Shown here piece after piece: positions 19,621 to 28,082 of a stretch of DNA of 64,000 nt (position 1 is the stretch's first letter; each line of letters opens with the position of its first letter). Both the position numbers and the translations under genes were made by a program. Source of the DNA: Polymorphobacter megasporae (GTDB taxonomy: Bacteria > Pseudomonadota > Alphaproteobacteria > Sphingomonadales > Sphingomonadaceae); assembly GCF_018982885.2 (NCBI RefSeq), contig NZ_CP081848.1:2108001-2172000 (forward strand), given 5' to 3'. The notes below the pieces were generated by a model. It was not told where the DNA came from. It did not search any database and worked only from the letters and a program-made list of their open reading frames with translations.

Positions 19621-21836
19621 AGTTCGATACTCCCGCGGGTCAGAACCCGATCGACCAGCTCAAGCTCGTCGGCAAGCCCACCGATCGAATCGACGGCAAG
19701 TTCAAGACGACCGGCACTGCGCCGTACGCGTACGAACGCCACGACGTCGCACCCAATCAGGCGTATGGCTATATCGTCGGCTCGGCGATCGCCACGGGAC
19801 GCATCACGGCGATGGACCTCGTTGAGGCAAAGGCCGCTCCGGGCGTGATCGCCATCGTGTCGACACTCGACATGCCGAAGCTGCCGCTGGCGGAGCATAA
19901 TGTCGCTCACCTGTTTGGCGGTGCCGATGTCGCGCATTATCATCAGGCGATCGCACTCGTCGTCGCCGAGACGTTCGAGCAGGCGCGGGCCGCCGCCAAT
20001 CTCGTGCGGGTGACTTACGCGAGGGGCAAGGGCAGGTTCGATCTCGCTGAACTGGCGCCGAGCGCGCCGCTTGAAGGCGGTGGCAGCGGCGAGGGCAGCA
20101 GCGCTCCCAAGATCGATCGTGTCGGCAATTTCGAAGGCGCGTTTACCTCGGCCCCGGTCAAGCTCGACGCGACCTACACGACGCCCGACGAGAGCCATGC
20201 GATGATGGAGCCGTTCGCCAGCATCGCCGCGTGGAACGGCGATAAGCTGACGATCTGGACATCGAACCAGATGATCACCTGGGGCAAGAAGGACCTCGCC
20301 AAGACGCTGAGCATCCCGGAGGCCAACCTGCGCATCGACTCGCCGTATATCGGCGGCGGTTTCGGCGGGAAGCTGTTCGTTCGCGCCGATGCTCCGCTGG
20401 CGGCGCTCGGGGCCAAGGCGGCGGGGCGGCCGGTCAAGGTCACGATGCAGCGGCCGATGATGTTCAACAATTCGACCCATCGGGCGGCGACGATCCAGCG
20501 CATTCGCATCGGCGCGGACCGCGATGGGACGATCACCGCGATCGCGCACGAGAGCACGTCGGGCAACCTGCCCGACGGCAAGCCCGAGACTGCGGTATCG
20601 CAGACCAAGCTGCTGTATGCCGGGGCCAATCGCATGACACTGATGCGGCTTGCCGTGATGGACCTGCCCGAGGGAAACGCGATGCGCGCGCCTGGCGAGG
20701 CTCCCGGCCTGATGGCGCTCGAGATCGCGATGGACGAGATGGCCGAGAAGCTCGGCATGGATCCGATCGACTTCCGCGCCAAGAACGACACGCAGGTCGA
20801 TCCGGAAAAGCCCGAGCGCAAATTCTCGCAGCGCCAGTTGGTCGAGTGCATGCACCTCGGGGCCGAGCGCTTCGGCTGGAGTAAGCGTAACGCCAAGCCC
20901 GGGCAGGTGCGCGACGGGCAGTGGCTGGTCGGCATGGGCATGGCCGCCGGGTTTCGCAACAATATGCTGACCAAGTCGGGTGCCAAGGTCAGCCTCGACC
21001 GCCACGGCGTCGTCACCGTCCGGACCGACATGACCGATATCGGCACCGGCACCTACACGATCATCGCGCAGACTGCGGCCGAGATGATGGGCCTGCCGCT
21101 CGACAAGGTCGTCGTGATGCTCGGTGATTCCGACTTCCCGGCATCGGCTGGATCGGGCGGGCAGTGGGGCGCGAACAACTCGACCTCGGGGGTTTATGCC
21201 GCTTGTACCAAGCTGCGCGAGGCAGTCGCGCAGAAGCTCGGCTTCAACTCCGCCGACGCCAAATTCAGCGGCGGCAAGGTTGGCGCGGGCAATCGTAGCG
21301 TCGCGATCGGCGACGCGGCGAAGGACGGCGACCTGACCGTCGAGGACCATATCGAATATGGCGACCTCGATAAGCGCTTCCAGCAGTCGACCTTCGCCGG
21401 GCATTTCGTCGAGGTCAGCGTCAACGCCTATACCGGCGAAACCCGCGTCCGTCGTATGCTCGCGGTCTGCGCTGCCGGTCGGATCATCAACCCGAAATCG
21501 GCGCGCAGCCAGGTCATCGGCGCGATGACGATGGGCGTCGGCGCAGCGTTGATGGAGGAACTCGCGGTCGACAAGCGCTTCGGCTACTTCGTCAATCACG
21601 ACCTCGCCACGTACGAGGTGCCGGTCCACGCTGACATCCCGCATCAGGAGGTCGTGTTCCTCGACGAGGCCGACGTGCTGTCGTCGCCGATGAAGGCCAA
21701 AGGTGTCGGCGAGCTTGGCCTCTGCGGCGTCGGCGCGGCGATCGCCAACGCGGTCTACAACGCCACCGGGGTCCGCGTTCGCGACTACCCGATCACCCTC
21801 GACAAGTTCATCGACCGCCTGCCGAAGGTCGCGTGA
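19617..21836 (+). CDS. paoC: Aldehyde oxidoreductase molybdenum-binding subunit PaoC
   Basis: A 739-residue molybdopterin subunit. Visible are the cofactor-binding GGGFGGKLF, the segment [14 protein letters not shown], and near the C-terminus [17 protein letters not shown], whose Glu is the catalytic base in PaoC. The start overlaps paoB as ATGA. A strong hairpin follows 6 bases after the stop. The maturation chaperone gene paoD, next to paoC in E. coli, is absent from this window. Confidence 0.92.
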   Translation: MKFDTPAGQNPIDQLKLVGKPTDRIDGKFKTTGTAPYAYERHDVAPNQAYGYIVGSAIATGRITAMDLVEAKAAPGVIAIVSTLDMPKLPLAEHNVAHLFGGADVAHYHQAIALVVAETFEQARAAANLVRVTYARGKGRFDLAELAPSAPLEGGGSGEGSSAPKIDRVGNFEGAFTSAPVKLDATYTTPDESHAMMEPFASIAAWNGDKLTIWTSNQMITWGKKDLAKTLSIPEANLRIDSPYIGGGFGGKLFVRADAPLAALGAKAAGRPVKVTMQRPMMFNNSTHRAATIQRIRIGADRDGTITAIAHESTSGNLPDGKPETAVSQTKLLYAGANRMTLMRLAVMDLPEGNAMRAPGEAPGLMALEIAMDEMAEKLGMDPIDFRAKNDTQVDPEKPERKFSQRQLVECMHLGAERFGWSKRNAKPGQVRDGQWLVGMGMAAGFRNNMLTKSGAKVSLDRHGVVTVRTDMTDIGTGTYTIIAQTAAEMMGLPLDKVVVMLGDSDFPASAGSGGQWGANNSTSGVYAACTKLREAVAQKLGFNSADAKFSGGKVGAGNRSVAIGDAAKDGDLTVEDHIEYGDLDKRFQQSTFAGHFVEVSVNAYTGETRVRRMLAVCAAGRIINPKSARSQVIGAMTMGVGAALMEELAVDKRFGYFVNHDLATYEVPVHADIPHQEVVFLDEADVLSSPMKAKGVGELGLCGVGAAIANAVYNATGVRVRDYPITLDKFIDRLPKVA

Positions 21837-21842
21837 CTGAGT

Positions 21843-21870
21843 GGGGAGCCGCCGCACCTGGCGGCTCCCC
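21843..21870 (+). terminator. Terminator hairpin after paoC
   Basis: A perfect 11-bp stem (GGGGAGCCGCC paired with GGCGGCTCCCC) with a 6-base loop starts 6 bases after the paoC stop. The T-tract is missing, so termination strength is uncertain. Confidence 0.7.
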
Positions 21871-21955
21871 CATAAGGCAGGCTGAAACGGGTTTGTTCGT
21901 CCCGCGTTCAGCGCGCGCCGTCCATCGTCACGGCAGTTGTTGATGGGGACACGTG

Positions 21956-23647
21956 ATGACATCTGCCCGGTTTACCGCTTCGCGCCTTGCACTTGCGACC
22001 GTCGCCGCCTCGCTGGCGCTCGCCGCCTGCAACCAATCCCCGGCAACGCCGGCAAGCGGCACCCAGCCGGCGACCGCCGCGCCGATTGCCGCGCTGCCGC
22101 TGGCGACCGCAACACCGCCCGCGCCGATCGCTGCAGCGCCCGCTGTGTTGCCGCCGAGTGCAACAAAAGTGCGCGTGGCTGTGCGGCCCGCCGAGCGGTA
22201 CCGCTACGTCGATCGCGCGGTTCAATACAACAAAGCGTTCGGCAGCACGCCGCCCGACTATACCGTCGACTATCAGGGCACCCGGCCTTGGGTCTGGAGG
22301 GCGAACGACGGGGCGTATCGCGTCGCCGAGCAACTGCCTCAGGGCGAACGCTATTATTACTATCAGGCCGGTGCGGAGCAGCCGTTCTACGTCGCCGATC
22401 CGCAGGGCGGCTATGCGTATGAGGACGGCGCGCTGGTCGCGGTCTACGGCCCCGATGGTGCTCCGCTCGCCGATCTTTATGCCGAGCAGCGCGCGGCGCA
22501 GGCAGCCGCCTATCTGTCGCGGGCGCGAGCGCTTTATCACGCCGCGCAGTATGATCAGCGCCAGGCCGCTTATGCCGCCGAGTGGCAGGAGCGTCGCGCC
22601 GACTTCGCCGCGCGGCAGCAGGCGTATGACGATGCGCGCGCCCGCGACGCCGACTGGCAGGCATGGCACGACGCCCATCAGGATGAGGAGCGGCGCCGCT
22701 GGCAGGATGAGGCCAACCGCCGCACGGCCTATGCCGCAGCCATCGGTGCCGGCGTTGCCGTCGCCACGGTGGCAATAACCCGCGAGCGCGATAACCGCCG
22801 CGACGATACGCCGTTCGGCGGCGGCAACGGCGGGTATAATCCCGGTTCACCGCGCGGGCCAGCAACTGCTTATCAGCCCGGGCTCGGCAACGGCGGGTAT
22901 GCGCGCGCTGCCGATGCGGCTCGCGCTCAGGCGGCAGCGGCCGCAGCGGGGGCAGCGCGAAGTCAGGCCGAGGCGCGCCGTGAGGGCGATGCGGCGCGAG
23001 CTTCCGCCGCGGGGGCCGCGCACGATGAAGTCGAAGCACGGTTAGCCGCCACGCGTACTCAGCAGGCAAGCCGCGACGAGCAACGCGCCGCCGAGGCCCA
23101 GCGCCAGCAGGCGATGCAGAGCCAGCAGCGCGCTGCGGAGGTCCAACGCCAGCAGGCTAGCCGCGACGAACAACGCGCTGCCGACGCTCAACGCCAGCAG
23201 GCTGCGCAGAGCCAACAGGCAGCACAGCGCAAACAGTCGGCCGAAGCCGCTGCGGCGCAGCGTCAGCAGGCGGTGGCAGCAGAACGCGATCAGGCGCGCG
23301 CCGCAGCCGACGCGCAGCATCAGCAAGCGTCCAACGCCCGCGCTGCACCTGAAGTGCAACACCAGCAGGCGGCCGCCCAACGCCAACAGACGGCCGCTGC
23401 GGAACGCGACAAGTCTCGCGCGATGGCCGACTCGCAGCACGCCCAGGCGGCGGCCAGAGCGCAGGCCGTCGACGCGCAGCGCCAGGAGGCCGCGGCCGCA
23501 GGGAGAATGCGAGCTGCCTCTGACGTCCAACGCAAGCAAGACGCCGCTACAAAGCCGCGGCCGATGGAGCGGCCGAAGGCCGATCTCGCCCATGCGAAGG
23601 CTGAACCCGAGCAGAAGGACAGGAAGCCTGAACATCCGCCGGGCTGA
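21956..23647 (+). CDS. Ala/Gln-rich lipoprotein with long coiled-coil tail, function unknown
   Basis: A 563-residue protein with a lipoprotein signal (LALAAC, C25) followed by a Pro/Ala/Thr linker. Next is a short ordered part rich in Tyr and Trp (about 75-160: PWVWRANDGAYRV, YYYYQAG, ALVAVYGPDGAPL), then charged helices, a weakly hydrophobic patch (AAAIGAGVAVATVAI, about 262-276) and a Gly-rich turn. The last 220 residues are almost only Ala, Gln, Arg and Glu with repeated QRQQA units, a probable coiled coil. I do not recognise a family. GTG 21953 is an alternative start one codon upstream. It stands alone, followed by an opposing gene. Confidence 0.75.
   Translation: MTSARFTASRLALATVAASLALAACNQSPATPASGTQPATAAPIAALPLATATPPAPIAAAPAVLPPSATKVRVAVRPAERYRYVDRAVQYNKAFGSTPPDYTVDYQGTRPWVWRANDGAYRVAEQLPQGERYYYYQAGAEQPFYVADPQGGYAYEDGALVAVYGPDGAPLADLYAEQRAAQAAAYLSRARALYHAAQYDQRQAAYAAEWQERRADFAARQQAYDDARARDADWQAWHDAHQDEERRRWQDEANRRTAYAAAIGAGVAVATVAITRERDNRRDDTPFGGGNGGYNPGSPRGPATAYQPGLGNGGYARAADAARAQAAAAAAGAARSQAEARREGDAARASAAGAAHDEVEARLAATRTQQASRDEQRAAEAQRQQAMQSQQRAAEVQRQQASRDEQRAADAQRQQAAQSQQAAQRKQSAEAAAAQRQQAVAAERDQARAAADAQHQQASNARAAPEVQHQQAAAQRQQTAAAERDKSRAMADSQHAQAAARAQAVDAQRQEAAAAGRMRAASDVQRKQDAATKPRPMERPKADLAHAKAEPEQKDRKPEHPPG
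23063..23218 (+). repeat. Two 66-bp direct repeats inside the Ala/Gln-rich lipoprotein gene
   Basis: Copy 1 is 23063-23128 and copy 2 is 23153-23218 (period 90 bases, about 85 percent identical by eye). Each encodes a Q-A-S-R-D-E-Q-R-A-A...Q-R-Q-Q-A unit of the coiled-coil tail, which suggests growth by duplication. Confidence 0.6.
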
Positions 23648-23668
23648 CGGCGGTGGTCGCGCTCGCGA

Positions 23669-24262
23669 CTACAGGAGCGTCACGCCCGCAGCGGTCACGA
23701 CAGCGAGAGCGATGCCGGCAACCGCGAGGATGACCGCGCCCCCGACGATCGGCCGCGAGCGCGCGACCAGCGCGATCGACAGCAGGACGATGGCCATCTG
23801 GAGCGCCGTCTCGCCGAGTTCATAGCCTTCACCGGCGGTCGCGGCCTGTTCACCTGCCTGCCGTTCACGCTGGCCGGTGGCTTCGAGCTGATTGATCCCA
23901 TGCCCGGCCTTGTCCGGGCCGCGCAGCCGCGCGGCCTCGGCAACCCACGCTTGCCGGTCGGCATCGCTCGCTGCGGTCGACTTCGCGGCGGCTTTGACGA
24001 CGGTCTCGCGAATGATCTTCGCTTGCATGTAATTGAAGGTATCGGAGGCCGCGATGCCGCTCAGCAGGCTTTTACGCGCCGCGCCGGCTGCCGCCATGTG
24101 GACGATCGCCAGCGATACCGCGAGGACGCCGACGAGGAGCGAGACCCGGTCGCGGAAGCGGCGCTCAGTGGCACGCTCGACCGAGTCGACCGACGACCGT
24201 TCGGTTTCGGCGCGCTCGATCGCCTCGTCGATCATTTCCTTGGCGTCAGCAGGCTCGACCAT
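23669..24262 (-). CDS. DUF4337 family membrane protein
   Basis: A 197-residue protein with an acidic N-terminal helix (AKEMIDEAIERAETERSS), one transmembrane helix at about 40-60, a cytoplasmic or periplasmic helical stretch containing ASDTFNYMQAKIIRETV (the DUF4337 signature) and two closely spaced helices at the C-terminus. The start is the ATG at 24262. It converges with the lipoprotein gene. The function of the family is not known. Confidence 0.8.
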   Translation of the reverse strand: MVEPADAKEMIDEAIERAETERSSVDSVERATERRFRDRVSLLVGVLAVSLAIVHMAAAGAARKSLLSGIAASDTFNYMQAKIIRETVVKAAAKSTAASDADRQAWVAEAARLRGPDKAGHGINQLEATGQRERQAGEQAATAGEGYELGETALQMAIVLLSIALVARSRPIVGGAVILAVAGIALAVVTAAGVTLL

Positions 24263-24361
24263 TTTGCACCCTCATTTGCGCGATCTGCCAAGCCCCTTAT
24301 CGCAGATCATTACCCGCGATCAGGGTAAATCTCTCTCGCTTTGGCGACATGCTGTTACCAC

Positions 24362-25660
24362 TCAGGCCGACTGCGCGTCGCCGTTGTCTGGGTTGGCGGC
24401 GCTCTCGCAGGCTCCTTTGATGGTGCGTGCGAATACGATCCACAGCGCGAGGCTGGCCAGCGCGAAGCTGCCGAGGATGTAAAAGGCGATGTGATAGCCG
24501 AGCCCCTGAGCGATCCAGCCGCCGATCGCCGGGCTGAGCGATGCGCCGAGGCCCTGGACCGTCATCACCGCGCCCTGGCCGACGTTGACCCGGCCGGTGC
24601 CCGCGAGAAGACACGCGACAAGACCGGGGACCGCGACGCTCTGCAGTCCGGCACCGATACCATCGAGTGCCTGGACCGGCCAGACGCCCCAATTCTCGAT
24701 GAAGGTGCCCGCGAGAAAGCCGCGTAGCGGCAAGGCCGCGAACGAGATCAACAGCACCAGCCAGTATCCCTTTCCGGCGGACATCCGCATCGCGACAAGC
24801 GACGCGACGATCATCACCGCCTGCGCAACGACGACCGTCGTCGCGGTGAACAGCGCGGGGTTGCCTTTGCCTGCACCGACAACGGCAAGACCGTAGAGCG
24901 GCAGCATGGCGCCGTTGCCGAGATGGAAGCACGCCAGCGCCGCCGCAAGGATCAGCATCGGCTTGTTCTTGAGCAGTGCGCGGAAGCCCTCGGCTTTTCC
25001 GTCCTCCGCATCGTCCTTGCCGCCGCCCTCGTTTTCCAGCCCTCGCGCCGCTTTGTGATCGATCGCCGCCTCCGGGATCATCATCACGGTGATGATGGCG
25101 AGCACGCCGAAGACCGCCGCAAGATAGAAGATCGCCGGCATGCCGAACTTCCAGCCGAGCCAGCCCGACAGGCCGGCGCCGACCATGTTGCCCGCGTGGT
25201 TCCACGCCTGGTTGCGGCCGTTCTGGGCGTTGAAGCCCTTCTGCCGGACGACACCGAGCGTCATGCCCGTGACCGCCGGGCCGATTGCGGCTCCCGCGAT
25301 CGCAGTTGCGACCTGGCTCACCGTCACCACCCAGCCGGACTGCGACAGCAGGATCAGGAACGACGCCATCACGGTGCAGATGCCGGTGACGATCACCACC
25401 AGCCGTTTCTTCTCGGTATGATCGATGAACGCACCAGCCGGCACGGTCATGATCATTCCGGCGATCCCGCCGACGGTCATCACCGTGCCGATCGGTCCTG
25501 TCGCCCAGCCGCGCTGCTGGAGGAAGACGCCAAGGAACGGCCCGATCCCCGCCTGCATGTCGGCCATGAAGAAATTGAGCGCCTGAAGCGCAGTCTTGGC
25601 GCGCTTGACCTCGCTCGCATCATCTCCCGGACGAGATTGTGCCATTGCCCCTGTTGCCAT
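24362..25660 (-). CDS. MFS transporter
   Basis: A major facilitator of 432 residues with about twelve hydrophobic helices and a charged central loop (IDHKAARGLENEGGGKDDAE) between the two six-helix halves. The loop 2-3 signature region reads AGAFIDHTEKKRLVV. I start at ATG 25660, which has GAGG 8 bases upstream; an in-frame TTG at 25714 lacks this and ATG 25645 is a second option. Substrate unknown. It is divergent from the two-component system, which is a candidate regulator, though no link is shown. Confidence 0.85.
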   Translation of the reverse strand: MATGAMAQSRPGDDASEVKRAKTALQALNFFMADMQAGIGPFLGVFLQQRGWATGPIGTVMTVGGIAGMIMTVPAGAFIDHTEKKRLVVIVTGICTVMASFLILLSQSGWVVTVSQVATAIAGAAIGPAVTGMTLGVVRQKGFNAQNGRNQAWNHAGNMVGAGLSGWLGWKFGMPAIFYLAAVFGVLAIITVMMIPEAAIDHKAARGLENEGGGKDDAEDGKAEGFRALLKNKPMLILAAALACFHLGNGAMLPLYGLAVVGAGKGNPALFTATTVVVAQAVMIVASLVAMRMSAGKGYWLVLLISFAALPLRGFLAGTFIENWGVWPVQALDGIGAGLQSVAVPGLVACLLAGTGRVNVGQGAVMTVQGLGASLSPAIGGWIAQGLGYHIAFYILGSFALASLALWIVFARTIKGACESAANPDNGDAQSA

Positions 25661-25983
25661 CCGTTTTGCCTCGCCTGTTATTGCCCGGTCCACAGCCCCG
25701 AAGATGGACCCCAAGGCCGTGAGATAGCTGCAGGAACACGCTGATCGTGCGCGCCCGAAGATGAGTACGCGGCGGGAAACGAACCGGACGCGCCGCTCTG
25801 GCCGATCAGCCGACAGGGCGTGATCGGGCTATCCGGCCAGACTGCGGCCCGATCCGGGCAAAGCGTGTCGCAGTGTATCGAGCCGGGCAAATCGCGCGTC
25901 GAAGTGTACCCGTCGGCCGAAGCGGCGGCGGTTTGACACCATTTGCCGGAGACCCGATCCGGCAGTTAAGGCAAAGGCGAATG
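25661..25983. other. Divergent intergenic region between MFS gene and response regulator
   Basis: This region of about 320 bases has no credible gene. It holds a pair of 11-mers, listed separately, within a longer imperfect direct repeat (25856-25878 and 25885-25909, both beginning GGGCAAA). Confidence 0.5.
25867..25908 (+). promoter_or_regulatory. Paired 11-mer direct repeats upstream of the response regulator
   Basis: GTCGCAGTGTA (25867-25877) and GTCGAAGTGTA (25898-25908) are in the same orientation, 31 bases apart, about three helical turns, and roughly 75-115 bases before the response regulator start. They could be sites for autoregulation. No experimental motif is known to me. Confidence 0.4.
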
Positions 25984-26712
25984 ATGCAGGACGAACCGCA
26001 CATCATTGTCGTCGAGGACGACCGCGAGATCGCCGCGCTGGTCGCAGCGATGCTGCGGGCGAACGGCTATCACGTGTCGGAGGCATCGAACGGCGCGGCT
26101 TTGCGGACGCTGCTCGGCCGGCACGGCGACGTCGCGCTGGTCGTCCTCGACCTCAACCTGCCCGGCGAGGATGGGCTCGACGTGTGCCGCTGGCTGCGCC
26201 GGACCGGCAATGTGCCGATCATCATGCTTACCGCTCGCGGCGACCCGATCGACCGGGTGATCGGGCTGGAGATCGGTGCCGACGACTATCTCGCAAAGCC
26301 GTTCGAGCCGCGGGAGCTACTCGCCCGCATCCGCAGTGTCCTGCGCCGGACCGCGGCGATACCGCTCGGCGAGCCGGTGCTCGAGAGCGAACCCGCCGAA
26401 GTTCGCTTCGGCATATGGCGGCTCGACCACCGCCGCCGGCATCTGATCGCGGCGGACGGCTTGATCGTTCCGCTGTCGGGCAGTGAATACCGGCTGCTCG
26501 CGACGCTGATCGCACATCGCGGCAAGGTCTTGCCGCGCGAGGTTCTCCACCGCCTGACCGGCGGCACCGACGATGCCGCGCTCGATCGCTCGATCGACCT
26601 GCGGATCAGCCGGCTGCGCGGCAAGCTGGGCGACGATCTCGATGGCTCGCCGATCATCAAGACGGTGCGGGGGCGCGGCTATGTCTTCAGCGAGGCAGTC
26701 GAGCAGTGCTGA
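25984..26712 (+). CDS. OmpR-family response regulator
   Basis: A 242-residue two-component regulator. The receiver domain has the acidic pair (E11, D12, D13), phosphoacceptor D56 (VVLDLNLPGEDG), T83 and K105 (YLAKPFEPRELLAR). The C-terminal winged helix shows LSGSEYRLLATLIAHRGKVLPRE and KTVRGRGYVF, typical of OmpR/PhoB. AAAGG lies 6 bases before ATG 25984; ATG 25981 directly precedes it and is the other possible start. It overlaps the sensor kinase gene by 7 bases. Confidence 0.93.
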   Translation: MQDEPHIIVVEDDREIAALVAAMLRANGYHVSEASNGAALRTLLGRHGDVALVVLDLNLPGEDGLDVCRWLRRTGNVPIIMLTARGDPIDRVIGLEIGADDYLAKPFEPRELLARIRSVLRRTAAIPLGEPVLESEPAEVRFGIWRLDHRRRHLIAADGLIVPLSGSEYRLLATLIAHRGKVLPREVLHRLTGGTDDAALDRSIDLRISRLRGKLGDDLDGSPIIKTVRGRGYVFSEAVEQC

Positions 26713-28082
26713 GCACGCTCCGCCACTTCGTCGATTCGATGGCCGGGCGGATCTTCATGGTGCTGATTATCGGCATCGCCGCTGCGGCGTTGGTCGCATC
26801 GCTGCTGGCCGTCTTCGAACGCCGCGCCGAGGTGTCGGCCGAACGCGCCGACCGCGTCGTCGACCGGATCGTCGCGGCCCTCGACGAAGGTCCGCCGCCG
26901 CCCGGCACCCGCCGCCTCGATCGGCTCCCCATTGGCGAAGCGGCATCCGCGATCGCGCAGCGGATCATCCAGCGTGTTGCCGACGCGCACGACGTCACCG
27001 TCAACATCGTCGAGGCGGCGGCCTGCCGCGCTGCGCCGCCCCCGTCCTTGTCATCGGTTGACGGCCCCCATCCGCCGCGCCCGCCGCGCCCGATCTGTTA
27101 TGCGGTCCGCCTCGCGCTTGGGACGGGCCGGCCGATTGTTCTCGCCGTCGATGCGCCGCCGCGCCCGGGGCCGACCGAGCCGATTGCGAGTGCCTCGTTC
27201 CTTGTTGCGCTTGCGCTTGCCGTGGTGGCGCTTGCGCTGGTCGTCGCCCGGATGGCGGCGCGGCCGATCGCGCGGCTCGGGGCCGCCGCGCAGGGCATCG
27301 CCGCCGACCTCGATGCCGCGCCGGTAGCGGCGACTGGTCCCGGCGACGTTCGACGGGCGATCATCGCGTTCAACGACATGCAGGTTCAGCTGCGCCGGAC
27401 GGTGGAAGAGCGGACGTACATGCTCGCTGCGATCTCGCACGACCTGCGCAGTCCGCTGACCCGGATGCGGCTGCGTCTCGACGGCATCGAGGATGTGGTC
27501 CTGCGCGACAAGCTCATTGGCGACGCACAGGCGATGACGGCGCTGATCGAGGAAGGGCTGGAGCTGGCGAGGCTGTCGCGCGGCAGTGAGGCCGCGCTGG
27601 TCCCGGTCGACATCGGCGCGCTGGTGGCGAGCCTGTGCGAGGACGCGCAGGACGTCGGGCAGCCGGTCTCAATACGGACGCCGTCGCGGATCATTGCGCG
27701 GACGCAGCCCGACGCCTTGCGCCGGATTGTCGCCAACTTGATCGACAACGCGCTGCTTTACGGCGGCAGCGCCGAAATCTGGGTCGACGTCGCGGACCGC
27801 GGCACCAGCATCCACGTCGCCGATCGCGGTCCTGGCATCCCGTCCGCCGACCTCGACCGCGTGTTCGATCCGTTTCGCCGCCTCGATACCGCGCGGTCGA
27901 GCGGTCAGGGATCGGGACTAGGGCTGACGATTGCCCGGCTGCTCGCCCGCCGTATCGGCTGCACCGTCAGCCTGCGGAATGCGGAGACCAGCGGGCTGGT
28001 GGCGACGGTGACGTTCGACGCAGCGGATCAGGCAGTGATCCGAAGCCCCGGCACCTCGTCGACGCGCGAGGCCGTGAGCTGA
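26706..28082 (+). CDS. Sensor histidine kinase (EnvZ-like)
   Basis: A 458-residue inner-membrane kinase, partner of the overlapping response regulator. Transmembrane helices lie at about 16-36 and 160-182, enclosing a periplasmic domain of about 125 residues with a Pro-rich stretch (PHPPRPPRP). A HAMP segment follows (ARPIARLGAAAQGIAADL), then the H-box with H245 (AAISHDLRSPLTRMRLRL) and the ATPase domain with N-box NLIDNALLYGG, G1 ADRGPGIP and G2 GQGSGLGLTI. It starts at GTG 26706. Its last 55 bases overlap the 3' end of the opposing fusion gene. Confidence 0.93.
   Translation: MLSTLRHFVDSMAGRIFMVLIIGIAAAALVASLLAVFERRAEVSAERADRVVDRIVAALDEGPPPPGTRRLDRLPIGEAASAIAQRIIQRVADAHDVTVNIVEAAACRAAPPPSLSSVDGPHPPRPPRPICYAVRLALGTGRPIVLAVDAPPRPGPTEPIASASFLVALALAVVALALVVARMAARPIARLGAAAQGIAADLDAAPVAATGPGDVRRAIIAFNDMQVQLRRTVEERTYMLAAISHDLRSPLTRMRLRLDGIEDVVLRDKLIGDAQAMTALIEEGLELARLSRGSEAALVPVDIGALVASLCEDAQDVGQPVSIRTPSRIIARTQPDALRRIVANLIDNALLYGGSAEIWVDVADRGTSIHVADRGPGIPSADLDRVFDPFRRLDTARSSGQGSGLGLTIARLLARRIGCTVSLRNAETSGLVATVTFDAADQAVIRSPGTSSTREAVS

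Noticed and set aside
19374-21962. An 862-codon open frame antisense to paoC
   Set aside because: No motif is visible, and codon use mirrors the real gene on the other strand.
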